Positions 46,588-55,816 of a stretch of 64,000 nt of DNA are shown here, in pieces. Each line of letters begins with the position of its first letter. The stretch's first letter is position 1. The position numbers and the translations under genes were made by a program. Where the stretch lies: NCBI RefSeq assembly GCF_010119545.1, contig NZ_JAAEAA010000020.1, forward strand, positions 1-64,000, read 5' to 3'. The notes under the pieces were generated by a model that ran no database searches, was not told where the DNA came from, and was given only the letters and a program-made list of their open reading frames with translations. This DNA comes from Pontibacter fetidus. GTDB taxonomy: Bacteria > Bacteroidota > Bacteroidia > Cytophagales > Hymenobacteraceae.

Positions 46588-47037
46588 CTACTTGGTGCCT
46601 GTACTGCCATAGCCGCCTGCGCCGCGTTCTGTATCTGTCAGCGATTCTGCTTCCTGCCATGCTACGCGTTCGTATTTTGCTACTACCATCTGGGCTACGC
46701 GTTCGCCATCTTCTACCACAAAATCCTGGTCCGAGAGGTTTACGAGCAATACTTTTATTTCGCCACGGTAGTCGGCATCTATAGTTCCCGGTGTGTTAAC
46801 GATAGAAATACCATGTTTGTATGCCAGACCGCTGCGAGGTCGGATTTGTGCTTCGTGTCCTTCAGGTAATTCTATAAATAAGCCCGTAGGTATAAGGGCG
46901 CGCTGAAGCGGCTTTAACGTAACAGGTGCGTCCAGGTTGGCGCGCAGGTCCATGCCAGCCGAGTGTTCGGTCTGGTAATGCGGCAATGCGTGCTTCGATT
47001 GATTAATGACGTTAACCGATAAGTTCTTGTTGTTCAT
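46588..47037 (-). CDS. dut: dUTP diphosphatase
   Basis: A 149-residue trimeric dUTPase with its five motifs visible, including AGMDLRA (I), [11 protein letters not shown] (II), [13 protein letters not shown] (III) and the flexible C-terminal motif [11 protein letters not shown] (V). It hydrolyses dUTP to dUMP and keeps uracil out of DNA. It lies 18 bases after the flippase gene. The 157-base gap to the next gene has no clear promoter. Confidence 0.95.
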   Translation of the reverse strand: MNNKNLSVNVINQSKHALPHYQTEHSAGMDLRANLDAPVTLKPLQRALIPTGLFIELPEGHEAQIRPRSGLAYKHGISIVNTPGTIDADYRGEIKVLLVNLSDQDFVVEDGERVAQMVVAKYERVAWQEAESLTDTERGAGGYGSTGTK

Positions 47038-47055
47038 CTTCTTAAAATAAAAGAT

Positions 47056-48555
47056 TTATAGTTTAAGCAGGCGGCGACGCTCGAATAACCAGACGATAGC
47101 TGCAAAAGCAACGCATACAGCCAGGCTAAAAGCGTGTCGTACCCACCAGTTCTCGATATCAATAACTATAGTTACCCAAACTAGTCCGATAGCCAGTAAT
47201 ATGTAGCCGGCCATCGTTTTTACCGGATAAGGAATAGGGTAGTGTTTGTTTCCGAGCAAGTAACTGGCCAGCGCCATCGTAAAATAGCAAACCAGTGTAG
47301 CAATTGCAGAGCCCATGTAACCTAACACAGGTATCAGCAGCAGGTTGCCAACTATAGTTACAGCCGCGCCACCAAAGCTGATGTAGGTGCCATACTTTGT
47401 TTTATCTGTCAGTTTAAACCACACTGCCAGGTTATAGTACACGCCCAGAAAAAGGTTAGCCAATAACAATACCGGAACTACCATCAGGCCTTCGCGGTAC
47501 TCTGGGCGGCGCAGGAAAATGTAGCCAAAATCGTCGCGGAAAACGGATATGAACAGGAATATAAACGCACAGGCAATTACAAACCACTTCATGATGAGGG
47601 CAAAGGTCTGTGGGGAATTTTTGTTTTCAGCCTGCGAGAAGAAGAACGGCTCGGCTGCATACCGAAAGGCTTGTATCACCAGTGTCATAAAAATAGAAAG
47701 CTTATAGCACGCACTGTAAATACCAACTATAGCTTTGTTGCTGTGCTCCGGGTAAAGGCCTTCGGGTAACCAGTCCTCCAGCAAAATACGGTCTATCATT
47801 TCGTTCACCATACCTGCCATACCCATCAGCATTAACGGGTAAGCATACACCAGCATCGGCCGCAATATTTCTGAACTGAGTTCAAACCTGAAGATGCGCA
47901 GCTCTTTCCAGAGCATTGGTAGCAGCAGCGCGTTGGCAACAAGGTTTATGATAAAGATGTAGCCAATCCCAAAATAGGGATCATAAACTATAGTTACAAA
48001 AGGGCGCAAACCCTGCAGAAAGGTACCGTTATAAATTTCGCGGCAAAACCATAGAAAGAACAGGTTGGCAACTATAGTTATGATAATGTTTGCCATTTTG
48101 ATAGAGGCAAACTTAACAGCCTTGTTTTGGAGCCGGAGCCAGGCGAAGGGTATGGCAACTATAGCATCTATAGCCAGTATAGCTGCCAGCCAGATAATAT
48201 AGTTCTGTTCCTGTGCCGTATAATTTTTATAGTCGGCAATGGTGCCGGAGAGCAGCATGATAATACCTGTAAGTACCACACTGCTGCTCAGGATAATGCT
48301 CAGAACCTGGTTGTATAGTTTGTGCTGGTCGGCGCCGGGCTTGTTGGCAAACCGGAAAAAAGCGGTCTCCATACCATAGGTATACAGTACGTTAAAAAAG
48401 CCAACAAACGCATACAGGTACGACATTACACCAAATTCCGGAGGCAGAAAAGCGTCGGTGTAAATAGGCACAAGCAGATAATTAAGCATACGCCCAACTA
48501 TACTACTTAACCCATAGGCAGCAGTCTGCCCGACCAGTTTTTTGGCTATACTCAT
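47056..48555 (-). CDS. Polysaccharide/lipid-linked oligosaccharide flippase (MOP superfamily)
   Basis: A 499-residue integral membrane protein with about 14 helices and the Wzx-type start LVGQTAAYGLSSIVGRMLNYLLVPIY. It should move lipid-linked sugars across the inner membrane for O-antigen, capsule or another glycan. The nucleotidyltransferase two genes on supports a surface-glycan role. Four AACTATAGTT palindromes lie in this one gene (47164, 47350, 47986, 48070), each encoding Thr-Ile-Val. Confidence 0.9.
   Translation of the reverse strand: MSIAKKLVGQTAAYGLSSIVGRMLNYLLVPIYTDAFLPPEFGVMSYLYAFVGFFNVLYTYGMETAFFRFANKPGADQHKLYNQVLSIILSSSVVLTGIIMLLSGTIADYKNYTAQEQNYIIWLAAILAIDAIVAIPFAWLRLQNKAVKFASIKMANIIITIVANLFFLWFCREIYNGTFLQGLRPFVTIVYDPYFGIGYIFIINLVANALLLPMLWKELRIFRFELSSEILRPMLVYAYPLMLMGMAGMVNEMIDRILLEDWLPEGLYPEHSNKAIVGIYSACYKLSIFMTLVIQAFRYAAEPFFFSQAENKNSPQTFALIMKWFVIACAFIFLFISVFRDDFGYIFLRRPEYREGLMVVPVLLLANLFLGVYYNLAVWFKLTDKTKYGTYISFGGAAVTIVGNLLLIPVLGYMGSAIATLVCYFTMALASYLLGNKHYPIPYPVKTMAGYILLAIGLVWVTIVIDIENWWVRHAFSLAVCVAFAAIVWLFERRRLLKL
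47164..48079. repeat. Cluster of four AACTATAGTT palindromes inside the flippase gene
   Basis: Perfect copies at 47164, 47350, 47986 and 48070. All four fall in the frame that reads ACT-ATA-GTT (Thr-Ile-Val). Eleven further perfect copies lie elsewhere, at 6490, 11496, 26035, 37803, 38016, 40327, 43981, 44384, 46188, 50497 and 63697. The last two are intergenic. Confidence 0.85.
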
Positions 48556-48585
48556 TATGCTATCTTAGGTCGGGAAGAAGTAGAA

Positions 48586-49368
48586 CTATAGGCCTTTAAA
48601 AGCTGGTTTGCGTTTTTCAAGAAATGCGTTGGTTCCTTCTACAAAGTCTTCGGAAGCGCAGCAGCGGGCAAAAGAGTTGGCCTCGGTCTGGTAGCCGTTC
48701 TCCTCTTTATCGAACACGGCATTTACGCACTCTATTACCAGCCCGATAGCCAGTGGCGCTTTGCCCATTATTTTCTGAAGTATAGCCTCGCAGGTAGTGA
48801 AAAGTTCTTCTGGTGCTACTACGTGGTTTACCAGGCCAAGTGCTTTAGCTTCATCAGCCGAGATCATATCGCCGGTCATCATCAGCTCCATGGCTTTGCC
48901 TCTGCCAATTAAAAGTGGTAGGCGCTGTGTGCCACCATAACCCGGTATCAAACCTAAGTTAACCTCAGGCTGTCCAAATTTAGCGTTGGTAGATGCTACG
49001 CGCATGTGGCAAGCCATTGCCAGTTCGCAGCCGCCGCCCAGGGCAAAACCGTTCACGGCGGCAATTACAGGCTTGTTGCACTGCTCAATCATTCCAAAAA
49101 TTTCCTGGCCACGCTCTGCAAAATTCCTGGCGTTCACTTCACTCAGTTCTGCAATTTCGGCTATGTCGGCACCGGCTACAAAGGCTTTCGCACCTGCGCC
49201 TGTTATAATCACGCCTTTTATAGTAGCGTCATCATACACTTGCTGCATGGCTGCTTTAATTTCGCGCACAGTATCAATGTTCAGCGCATTCATTTTATCA
49301 GCCCTGTTTATAGTTATGGTCAGGATGCCGTCCTGAATGTTTAGCAGCAGGTTTTCGTAAGTGCCCAT
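48586..49368 (-). CDS. Enoyl-CoA hydratase/isomerase family protein
   Basis: The start chosen is ATG at 49368 (MGTYENLLLNIQDG), giving 260 residues, the normal crotonase length. The frame can be extended to 49488, but those 40 residues do not resemble the family, and a promoter-like box lies inside them. Features are the oxyanion-hole segments GAGAKAFVAGADIAEI and AAVNGFALGGGCELA and the catalytic Glu region QPEVNLGLIPGYGGTQRL. It should hydrate trans-2-enoyl-CoA in fatty-acid or amino-acid breakdown. It precedes the envelope run by 30 bases. Confidence 0.9.
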   Translation of the reverse strand: MGTYENLLLNIQDGILTITINRADKMNALNIDTVREIKAAMQQVYDDATIKGVIITGAGAKAFVAGADIAEIAELSEVNARNFAERGQEIFGMIEQCNKPVIAAVNGFALGGGCELAMACHMRVASTNAKFGQPEVNLGLIPGYGGTQRLPLLIGRGKAMELMMTGDMISADEAKALGLVNHVVAPEELFTTCEAILQKIMGKAPLAIGLVIECVNAVFDKEENGYQTEANSFARCCASEDFVEGTNAFLEKRKPAFKGL

Positions 49369-49408
49369 AGGTAATTCCAGCTCTTTTTGGATGTTGTTGT
49401 TTAAACCA

Positions 49409-49416
49409 CAAATATA
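49409..49416 (-). promoter_or_regulatory. Possible -7 box for the enoyl-CoA hydratase gene
   Basis: The minus strand reads TATATTTG, an exact TAnnTTTG match, 41 bases before the ATG at 49368. It argues against translation from 49488. No -33 TTG at the usual distance. Confidence 0.35.
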
Positions 49417-49522
49417 GTGATTTGATTTAATTGTAGATGTATCCGGATTTTGGCAACTATAGCCTACCCCTTTAGCCATAAGCTGCAATATAGCGCAAAA
49501 AGGCTCTTTTATGATTTTGTGG

Positions 49523-49530
49523 TATATTTG
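49523..49530 (+). promoter_or_regulatory. Possible -7 box for mscL
   Basis: TATATTTG, an exact TAnnTTTG match, 26 bases before the mscL start. The -33 element is not clear. Confidence 0.4.
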
Positions 49531-49556
49531 GGCTATAGTTAAAGCAAGTAAAACGA

Positions 49557-49976
49557 ATGGGATTTTTAGTTGAGTTTAAGAAGTTTGCTGTTAAAGGCAA
49601 CGTTATCGACCTGGCCGTAGGTGTTGTAATTGGTGCTGCTTTTGGTGGTATCACTAAATCGTTGGTTGATGATGTTATTATGCCGCCACTTGGGTTGCTC
49701 ATCAGCCACGTAGATTTCAGCGCACTTAAAATAGTGTTAAAAGATGCCGTGATAGAGAACGGAAAAGAGCTAGCGCCGGCAGTTTCTATTAACTATGGAT
49801 TGTTTCTGCAGTCAGTGGTCAATTTCTTCATCATCGCGTTTGCTATCTTTTTACTGGTACGTACTATAAACCGCCTCCGCGAGAAAGAAGCTGCCGCACC
49901 GGCCCCACCCGCGAACAAAGAAGAAGTGCTGCTTACCGAGATCCGGGACATTCTTAAAAACCAGAACAGCCGCTAA
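49557..49976 (+). CDS. mscL: Large-conductance mechanosensitive channel
   Basis: A 139-residue protein with the MscL N-terminus ([29 protein letters not shown]), two membrane helices and a charged C-terminal bundle ([15 protein letters not shown]). The homopentamer opens under extreme membrane tension and releases solutes after osmotic downshock. It stands alone and is divergent from the enoyl-CoA hydratase gene. Confidence 0.95.
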   Translation: MGFLVEFKKFAVKGNVIDLAVGVVIGAAFGGITKSLVDDVIMPPLGLLISHVDFSALKIVLKDAVIENGKELAPAVSINYGLFLQSVVNFFIIAFAIFLLVRTINRLREKEAAAPAPPANKEEVLLTEIRDILKNQNSR

Positions 49977-50150
49977 GTAACTATAGCTATAGTGGTGTAA
50001 CTTGGTAAAGTATAGTTTTTAAGCATTTAAAGTTTGTATTTATACCTGTTACACAGAACTTTTATAGTTTTTTATAGTGTTACCCTCAAAATAATGTATA
50101 ACTTATTGGTCTTGCTCCGTTATACGTGCAACACTATCCTTATTCCTGGT

Positions 50151-50489
50151 ATGAAAAAACTACTGCTATCCTTTTTTTGCTTCGGTGTGATGCTGGCTTT
50201 TAATGCTGCCTATGCGCAAAATGCTCCAAACTCTATGGGGTCTGGCAAGGATGAATTCTGGGGAACTTCTAAAACAAACAAAGGTGCAGCTACCGACGAA
50301 GTTGGTGCCCGCGCCGCCGGCCTGGATACGCGCTATAACGAATATGAAACGAGGACCGGAAGAAAATCTGCGTTTGATAAAAACCGCATCAAGAACAGCA
50401 AGAAGATGAAGGAAATAGAAAGAAAAGAAAAGTTAATGCATAAAAAGCACCGCAAAGATAAGCGTATGCTTGCCCGTAACAGGCGTTAA
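50151..50489 (+). CDS. Small, very basic secreted protein of unknown function
   Basis: A 112-residue protein starting at ATG 50151 (MKKLLLSFFCFGVMLAF), which gives a clean signal peptide ending AYAQ. An upstream in-frame ATG at 50034 would add residues without family support. The mature part is about 90 residues. It starts NAPNSMGSGKDEFWGTSK, has a GRKSAFDKNRIKNSKK stretch, and ends in a strongly basic tail (KKHRKDKRMLARNRR). No known domain is recognised. It would be periplasmic or outside the cell; the charge suggests binding to nucleic acid, lipopolysaccharide or murein, but that is only a guess. Confidence 0.72.
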   Translation: MKKLLLSFFCFGVMLAFNAAYAQNAPNSMGSGKDEFWGTSKTNKGAATDEVGARAAGLDTRYNEYETRTGRKSAFDKNRIKNSKKMKEIERKEKLMHKKHRKDKRMLARNRR

Positions 50490-50510
50490 TTTTTTCAACT
50501 ATAGTTTATA

Positions 50511-50552
50511 AAAGCGAAAGCCCCCGGATGTTTCCGGGGGCTTTCGCTTTTA
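50511..50552. terminator. Bidirectional terminator between the small basic protein and infB
   Basis: AAAGCGAAAGCCCCCGG and CCGGGGGCTTTCGCTTTT make a 17-bp stem with T-runs on both sides. It ends both the plus gene at 50489 and the infB operon. Confidence 0.9.
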
Positions 50553-50567
50553 TAGTTAAAGCTGTAC

Positions 50568-53500
50568 TTATAGTGTACGCTTCACTTCTTTTTCAGTGTA
50601 TGCTTCAATGATATCACCTTCCTGTATGTCGTTATAGTTTTTTAGGCTGATACCGCACTCAAAACCTTGTCTCACTTCAGACACATCGTCTTTAAAGCGT
50701 TTCAGAGCCAGAATTTCGCCATCCAGTACCACGATACCATCACGCACTAAACGTACCTTGTTGTTACGCTGTATTGTGCCGTCAGTAACCATACAACCTG
50801 CAATAGTACCCACCTTCGTAATCTTGAACACATCGCGCACTTCTGCGTTACCAGTGATCTCTTCTTTCAGGGTAGGAGCAAGCATACCTTCCATGGCATC
50901 CTTCACCTCGTTTATCGCATCGTAAATGATCGAGTACAGACGCACATCAATCTGCTCCTGCTCTGCCAGTTTACGCGCGTTCTGTGACGGACGAACCTGG
51001 AAACCGATAATGATCGCATCAGAAGCTGATGCCAGCAACACATCAGACTCGGAGATGGCACCCACCCCTTTGTTAATGATGCTTACCTGTACTTCCGGAG
51101 TCGACAGTTTCAGTAAAGAGTCAGAAAGTGCTTCTACCGAACCATCCACGTCACCTTTCACGATCACGTTCAGTTCCTTAAATGTACCGATTGCCAGACG
51201 ACGACCGATCTCATCAAGCGTAATATGCTTACGGGTACGTAGGTTCTGCTCACGCTGTACCTGCGAACGGTTAGATGCAATTTCACGTGCCTCACGCTCA
51301 GACTCCATTACCAGGAACTTATCACCGGCCTGCGGAGCGCCATCCAGACCCAGTAACTGTACTGGCGTAGATGGACCTGCTTCTTTCATTTTGCGGCCAC
51401 GGTGGTCGGTCATTGCTTTAACTCTACCGTAATGTGAACCAGCCAGTACCACATCTCCAATTTTCAGGGTACCTGTCTGTACCATCATGGTAGCTACGTA
51501 GCCACGTCCTTTATCCAGAGACGCTTCAATTACGCTACCAACTGCATTTCTGTCTGGGTTAGCTTTCAGTTCCAGTAATTCGGCTTCCAGCAATACTTTT
51601 TCCAGCAGGTCGTTAACACCCTGTCCTGTTTTAGCTGAAACCTCCTGGCACTGGTACTTACCACCCCATTCTTCAACCAGAATGTTTAACTGAGCAAGTT
51701 CTTCACGAACTTTATCAGGGTTAGCGGCAGGTTTATCTATTTTGTTAAGGGCAATAATAATTGGTACACCGGCTGCCTGTGCGTGGTTGATCGCTTCTTT
51801 TGTCTGAGGCATCACCGAGTCGTCGGCGGCTACCACGATAATAACAACGTCTGTGATCTTGGCACCACGGGCACGCATCGCTGTAAAGGCTTCGTGACCA
51901 GGTGTATCCAGGAAAGTAACGGTACGGCCACTTTCTGTTTTTACTTTATAAGCACCAATGTGCTGTGTAATACCACCCGCTTCACCGGCAGTTACGTTCG
52001 CGTCACGGATGTAGTCAAGCAGGGAAGTTTTACCGTGGTCAACGTGACCCATGATCGTTACGATCGGAGCACGTTCTTCCAGGTCCTCTTCTGCATCTTC
52101 TTCAATATGCTCCAGGGCCTGCTCGTCTTCGCTTGTAATAAATTCTATACTATAGCCAAACTCATCTGCAATGATTGTGATCGCTTCCGCATCCAGACGC
52201 TGGTTAATCGAAACGAACATACCAAGCTGCATACATACCTTAATAACATCGTTCACGCTCACGTTCATCAGCGAGGCAAGGTCGTTAGCCGATACGAATT
52301 CGGTTACGCGCAGTGTCTTCGACTCTGCGGCTTCCATCATTCTGCGTTCTTCCGTAGCATCAGCTATAGCTGAACGTTTCTCGCGACGGTATTTTGCTCT
52401 GTTGCCGCTGGCTCCTTTGCCACCGCTCAGTTTTGCAAGTGTCGCTTTAATCTGCTCCTGGATTTCCTTATCGGTTACCTCGGCTTTCTCAGGACGTGGA
52501 GTAAATGTTCCGCGCTGCTGGTTTCTGCCGCCACCGCCTTGCGGACGTGGGCCGCCCTGGTGCGGTGCGCTTCCGCCATGCGGTCGGTTGCCACCTGCCG
52601 GCGTAATAGGACGCTGTCCTTGTCCCTGTCCACCTTGCTGCTGGTTTGGCTGCTGGCCACCACCTTCAGTAGGAACTATAATGCGCTTGCGCTTTTTCTT
52701 TTTGCCGCCCTTCCTATCATCTGAGGAAGCTACAGGTTTCGTGCCTTTTCTGCGTGAGCTGTCTGGTAATTCGATCTTGCCCAGTACAGTAAGGCCTTTT
52801 AACTGATCGGCTTTTGCTGTAATTGTTTCTATTGGTCCTTGTTCTTGTTCCGAAGGTTTTCCGGTTGCAGCTGGCGTAGGCTCAGGTGCTTTGGTTTCTG
52901 CTGCCGGCTTCACAGGGGCAGCAGGGGCTGGTGTTGCAGGTGCCGCAGGTTTTTCAGCAACTGGAGCTGCCGGTTGCGCTGGCGCAGGCGTTGCTGGTTT
53001 ATCAGCTGCGGGAGCTGGCGTTTCAACTGGTTTTACAGGGGCAGCAGGTTTTTCTTCTGGTGCCGGAGCCGCTGGCTTCTCAGCTACTGGCGCTGTGGCC
53101 GGAGCTGGCTTTTCAGTAGCCGGAGTTGCTGGTTTTTCAGCTAAAGGAGCCGGAGCAGGCGCTTCAGGTGCCGGTGCTGGCTTAGGAGCCTGCTTTGGTA
53201 TTGGGTTGCCTTTTGCATCCAACTCTATCTTACCCAGTACCTTTATACCTGGTAGTTTAGATTCCGGAGCTGCTTCTGCTGGTTTTGCAGGTGCTTCAGG
53301 TACTTTTGGTTCAGGGGTTTCGCCTTTTGGCTGGTGTACCGTTTTAATAAAGATTTCCTGCTCAGGTTCTGCAGTTTTCTTTACTTCATGGTGGTGTGCC
53401 TCTGACTCAACTACCTGGTTGCCTTGTGGCTTTTTGCCAATATTAAGTTCATGCGCCTCTATCTTATCTTGCATAGAGGACGCAAATTCTTTAGCCAGCA

Positions 53501-53645
53501 TACTGAACTGCTCTGCTGTGATCTTGGTAGTGGGTTTATTTTCCACGTCAAAACCTTTAGCAGAGAGGTAGTCCACAATGGTAGATGTACCAATGTTCAA
53601 AGTAGTTGCAACCTGTTTAAGCCTCCTTGTTTGTTCGTCTGCCAT
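50568..53645 (-). CDS. infB: Translation initiation factor IF-2
   Basis: A 1025-residue GTPase. It has the N-terminal IF2 helical domain (about residues 1-60), a long Pro/Ala/Glu-rich linker (about 90-400), a second IF2-N domain, the GTP-binding site GHVDHGKTS at about 530, NKIDKP further on, and the C-terminal fMet-tRNA-binding domains. IF-2 brings initiator tRNA to the 30S subunit. It is the third gene of rimP-nusA-infB. The repetitive linker also opens long false frames on the other strand. CTATAG sites are scarce in this gene compared with its neighbours. Confidence 0.97.
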   Translation of the reverse strand: MADEQTRRLKQVATTLNIGTSTIVDYLSAKGFDVENKPTTKITAEQFSMLAKEFASSMQDKIEAHELNIGKKPQGNQVVESEAHHHEVKKTAEPEQEIFIKTVHQPKGETPEPKVPEAPAKPAEAAPESKLPGIKVLGKIELDAKGNPIPKQAPKPAPAPEAPAPAPLAEKPATPATEKPAPATAPVAEKPAAPAPEEKPAAPVKPVETPAPAADKPATPAPAQPAAPVAEKPAAPATPAPAAPVKPAAETKAPEPTPAATGKPSEQEQGPIETITAKADQLKGLTVLGKIELPDSSRRKGTKPVASSDDRKGGKKKKRKRIIVPTEGGGQQPNQQQGGQGQGQRPITPAGGNRPHGGSAPHQGGPRPQGGGGRNQQRGTFTPRPEKAEVTDKEIQEQIKATLAKLSGGKGASGNRAKYRREKRSAIADATEERRMMEAAESKTLRVTEFVSANDLASLMNVSVNDVIKVCMQLGMFVSINQRLDAEAITIIADEFGYSIEFITSEDEQALEHIEEDAEEDLEERAPIVTIMGHVDHGKTSLLDYIRDANVTAGEAGGITQHIGAYKVKTESGRTVTFLDTPGHEAFTAMRARGAKITDVVIIVVAADDSVMPQTKEAINHAQAAGVPIIIALNKIDKPAANPDKVREELAQLNILVEEWGGKYQCQEVSAKTGQGVNDLLEKVLLEAELLELKANPDRNAVGSVIEASLDKGRGYVATMMVQTGTLKIGDVVLAGSHYGRVKAMTDHRGRKMKEAGPSTPVQLLGLDGAPQAGDKFLVMESEREAREIASNRSQVQREQNLRTRKHITLDEIGRRLAIGTFKELNVIVKGDVDGSVEALSDSLLKLSTPEVQVSIINKGVGAISESDVLLASASDAIIIGFQVRPSQNARKLAEQEQIDVRLYSIIYDAINEVKDAMEGMLAPTLKEEITGNAEVRDVFKITKVGTIAGCMVTDGTIQRNNKVRLVRDGIVVLDGEILALKRFKDDVSEVRQGFECGISLKNYNDIQEGDIIEAYTEKEVKRTL

Positions 53646-53713
53646 TTTGTTCTAATATGCTGTCTTTAATCTTAATGTTATTTACTAGTAGTTGCCTTTA
53701 AGCAGGTAATGCG

Positions 53714-53760
53714 CAGTGCCCCTTCGGTAATTTCTTTCAAAATTAAGCGAATGGGGCACA
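53714..53760 (-). promoter_or_regulatory. Hairpin between nusA and infB
   Basis: GTGCCCCTTCG and CGAATGGGGCAC form an 11-bp stem with one bulge around about 21 bases. There is no T-run after it on the minus strand, so it is more likely an mRNA processing or stability element than a terminator. The rest of the 123-base gap is AT-rich. Confidence 0.5.
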
Positions 53761-53768
53761 ACGTACAA

Positions 53769-55022
53769 CTATTGGTTATCTTCTTCTTCCAACTCTTCGC
53801 GCAGGATAGCCAGCACGTCGTCGATGGTTTCTTCTTCCAGTTCGGTGCGGCGCAGCAGGTCTTCCTTGCTTACTGCCAGCACACTCTTGGCTGTATCCAG
53901 ACCAATGCGGCGTAATTCTGCAATTACCCAGTCTTCGATCTCATCGGTAAATTCTTCCAGGCTGATGTCTTCCTCGTATACTTCAGACTCTCTGAATACG
54001 TCGATTTCCATATCAACCAGACGGCTTGCCAGTTTAATGTTCTGGCCACCTTTACCGATTGCTAACGATACCTGGTCTGGTTTCAGGAACACAGATACAC
54101 GCTTGTTCTCGTTATCTATTTTCATGCTGGTGATCTTAGCCGGGCTAAGCGCACGCTGAATATATAGTTCCAGGTTATCGGTATAGTTAATTACATCGAT
54201 GTTCTCGTTCTCCAGCTCACGTACAATGCTGTGTATACGCGAACCCTTCATACCAACGCAGGCACCAACCGGGTCAATACGGTCGTCAAAAGATTCTACG
54301 GCTACTTTGGCACGCTCGCCCGGCTCACGAACGATCTTTTTGATAGCGATAAGGCCATCATAAATTTCCGGTACTTCGTTCTCAAATAAACGCTCCAGGA
54401 ATGCAGGAGAAGTACGTGAAAGGATGATCTTTGGATTACCATTTACGATCTCAACGCGCTGAACAACAGCACGCACCACATCACCTTTGCGGTAACGGTC
54501 TTTCGGTATCTGCTCGCCTTTTGGTATCAGCAGCTCGTTTTCGTCCTGATCCAATAACAACACTTCGCGGTTCCATACCTGGTATACTTCTCCAGAGATG
54601 ATCTCACCTACCAGGTCTTTATACTTCTGGAACAGCAACTCCTTTTCCATGTCTTTGATGCGCTGGATAAGTGTCTGGCGGGCTGTAAGTACAGCGCGAC
54701 GGCCAAAGTCTTCCAGTTGTATCTCTTCCGATACTTCTTCACCCACTTCAAAGTCAGGCTCTATCTTCTGTGCATCCGATAAAGCGATCTTGTCATGGTC
54801 CCAGATATCCTCCGAGTTGTCGTCCACGATTTCGCGGTTGCGCCAGATCTCCAGGTCACCTTTTTCCACGTTCAGGATGATGTCAAAGTTCTCGTCGGTG
54901 CCCCACTTTTTACGGATCATGGTGCGGAACACGTCTTCTAGGATACGCATCATGGTCGGGCGGTCTATGTTCTTGAATTTCGCAAACTCAGCGAACGACT
55001 CGATCAGGACTGAACTGTTCAT
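53769..55022 (-). CDS. nusA: Transcription termination/antitermination protein NusA
   Basis: A 417-residue protein with the NusA N-domain (AFAKFKNIDRPTMMRILEDVF in spirit, at residues about 10-35), an S1 domain (about 135-200) and two KH domains (VGACVGMKGSRI and LAIGKGGQNIKLASRL). It has a short acidic C-terminal helix-hairpin-helix tail ending EEEDNQ. It lacks the long acidic repeats of E. coli NusA. It modulates pausing, termination and rRNA antitermination. It follows rimP by 7 bases. Confidence 0.96.
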   Translation of the reverse strand: MNSSVLIESFAEFAKFKNIDRPTMMRILEDVFRTMIRKKWGTDENFDIILNVEKGDLEIWRNREIVDDNSEDIWDHDKIALSDAQKIEPDFEVGEEVSEEIQLEDFGRRAVLTARQTLIQRIKDMEKELLFQKYKDLVGEIISGEVYQVWNREVLLLDQDENELLIPKGEQIPKDRYRKGDVVRAVVQRVEIVNGNPKIILSRTSPAFLERLFENEVPEIYDGLIAIKKIVREPGERAKVAVESFDDRIDPVGACVGMKGSRIHSIVRELENENIDVINYTDNLELYIQRALSPAKITSMKIDNENKRVSVFLKPDQVSLAIGKGGQNIKLASRLVDMEIDVFRESEVYEEDISLEEFTDEIEDWVIAELRRIGLDTAKSVLAVSKEDLLRRTELEEETIDDVLAILREELEEEDNQ

Positions 55023-55029
55023 TATCTTT

Positions 55030-55503
55030 TTATTTAAATGATATTACAACATTTGCTTTTACAATCTCCCCGAAAGGTATTTGCACAGGCTCATACGTTG
55101 CCTTTTTGCCTTTTTGTTTTATTTCTTCTGTCAGGTTTATGCCTGTTTCTGTTACTTCTTCCAGCTTGCCGGTTTTCTCGGTACCATCCTGCAGTTTCAG
55201 CTTCAGGTTACGACCAATATTGCGCGTAAACTGCTTTGGCTGCGTCAGCGGATAATCAACGCCCGGAGAGCTTACTTCTATCGTATAACTCAGCTCCTCG
55301 CCGTACTTCTCCTCAATCTTCTTGCTGATGCGGCGACTTATAGTTGCGCACTGGTCTATAGTTATACCCTGCTCGCCATCGGCCAGCACCGTTACCTTTG
55401 GGCGAACCGGTGAGTCGGATACTGTTACATCCACCAGAAACAGATCGCTGTCCGGAAGACTTGCCTCCGCCATCTCTCGTATGGTATTCGCGGTTAGTGC
55501 CAT
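55030..55503 (-). CDS. rimP: Ribosome maturation factor RimP
   Basis: A 157-residue protein with the RimP N-terminal half (SDLFLVDVTVSDSPVRPKVTV), the QCATISRRISKKIEE segment and YTIEVSSPGVDYPL, followed by the SH3-like C-terminal domain. It assists 30S subunit assembly. It is the first gene of rimP-nusA-infB and has a recognisable promoter and leader hairpin just upstream. Confidence 0.94.
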   Translation of the reverse strand: MALTANTIREMAEASLPDSDLFLVDVTVSDSPVRPKVTVLADGEQGITIDQCATISRRISKKIEEKYGEELSYTIEVSSPGVDYPLTQPKQFTRNIGRNLKLKLQDGTEKTGKLEEVTETGINLTEEIKQKGKKATYEPVQIPFGEIVKANVVISFK

Positions 55504-55529
55504 CGTTTACAAGTATAAGAAATAAAGAA

Positions 55530-55546
55530 GGGGACTTCGTGTCCCC
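55530..55546 (-). promoter_or_regulatory. Leader hairpin before rimP, attenuator-like
   Basis: On the minus strand GGGGAC, a five-base loop and GTCCCC are followed by the T-rich run TTCTTTATTTCTT. The rimP ATG comes 27 bases after the hairpin. It lies between the predicted promoter and rimP, so RNA polymerase could stop there before the nusA gene is copied. Confidence 0.5.
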
Positions 55547-55569
55547 TCATCTCCTTGGAAATAATGTCA

Positions 55570-55600
55570 CAAATTTACAACAAAAACATTATATATACAA
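55570..55600 (-). promoter_or_regulatory. Predicted promoter of rimP-nusA-infB
   Basis: Minus-strand TTG (55600-55598), exactly 20 bases, then TAAATTTG (55577-55570). This is a full match to the Bacteroidota consensus TTG-N19-21-TAnnTTTG and the best promoter in the window. The implied leader is about 60 bases. Confidence 0.65.
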
Positions 55601-55816
55601 TACGGTCCGTAAACGGGCTATATTAATTTATAGTTTCTGCTGACATGAGGGCGCTACTAGCCGGAGAGGGAAGTGCCGGGAGGGTGTTGAAAAGGTAACA
55701 GCGCATAGGTCGTTATAGTTCGGGTTAGGTATATGTGTTTGCAAACTATAGATTTTGTACGCGCATTTCTGTAGGCAGCCTATTATACATAAAGGGTTTA
55801 TTTGTATGTTTGTTTC

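Noticed and set aside
52171-53571. Several long plus-strand ORFs opposite infB
   Set aside because: They arise from the repetitive Pro/Ala/Glu linker of IF-2 and are low-complexity Gly/Ala/Phe sequences.
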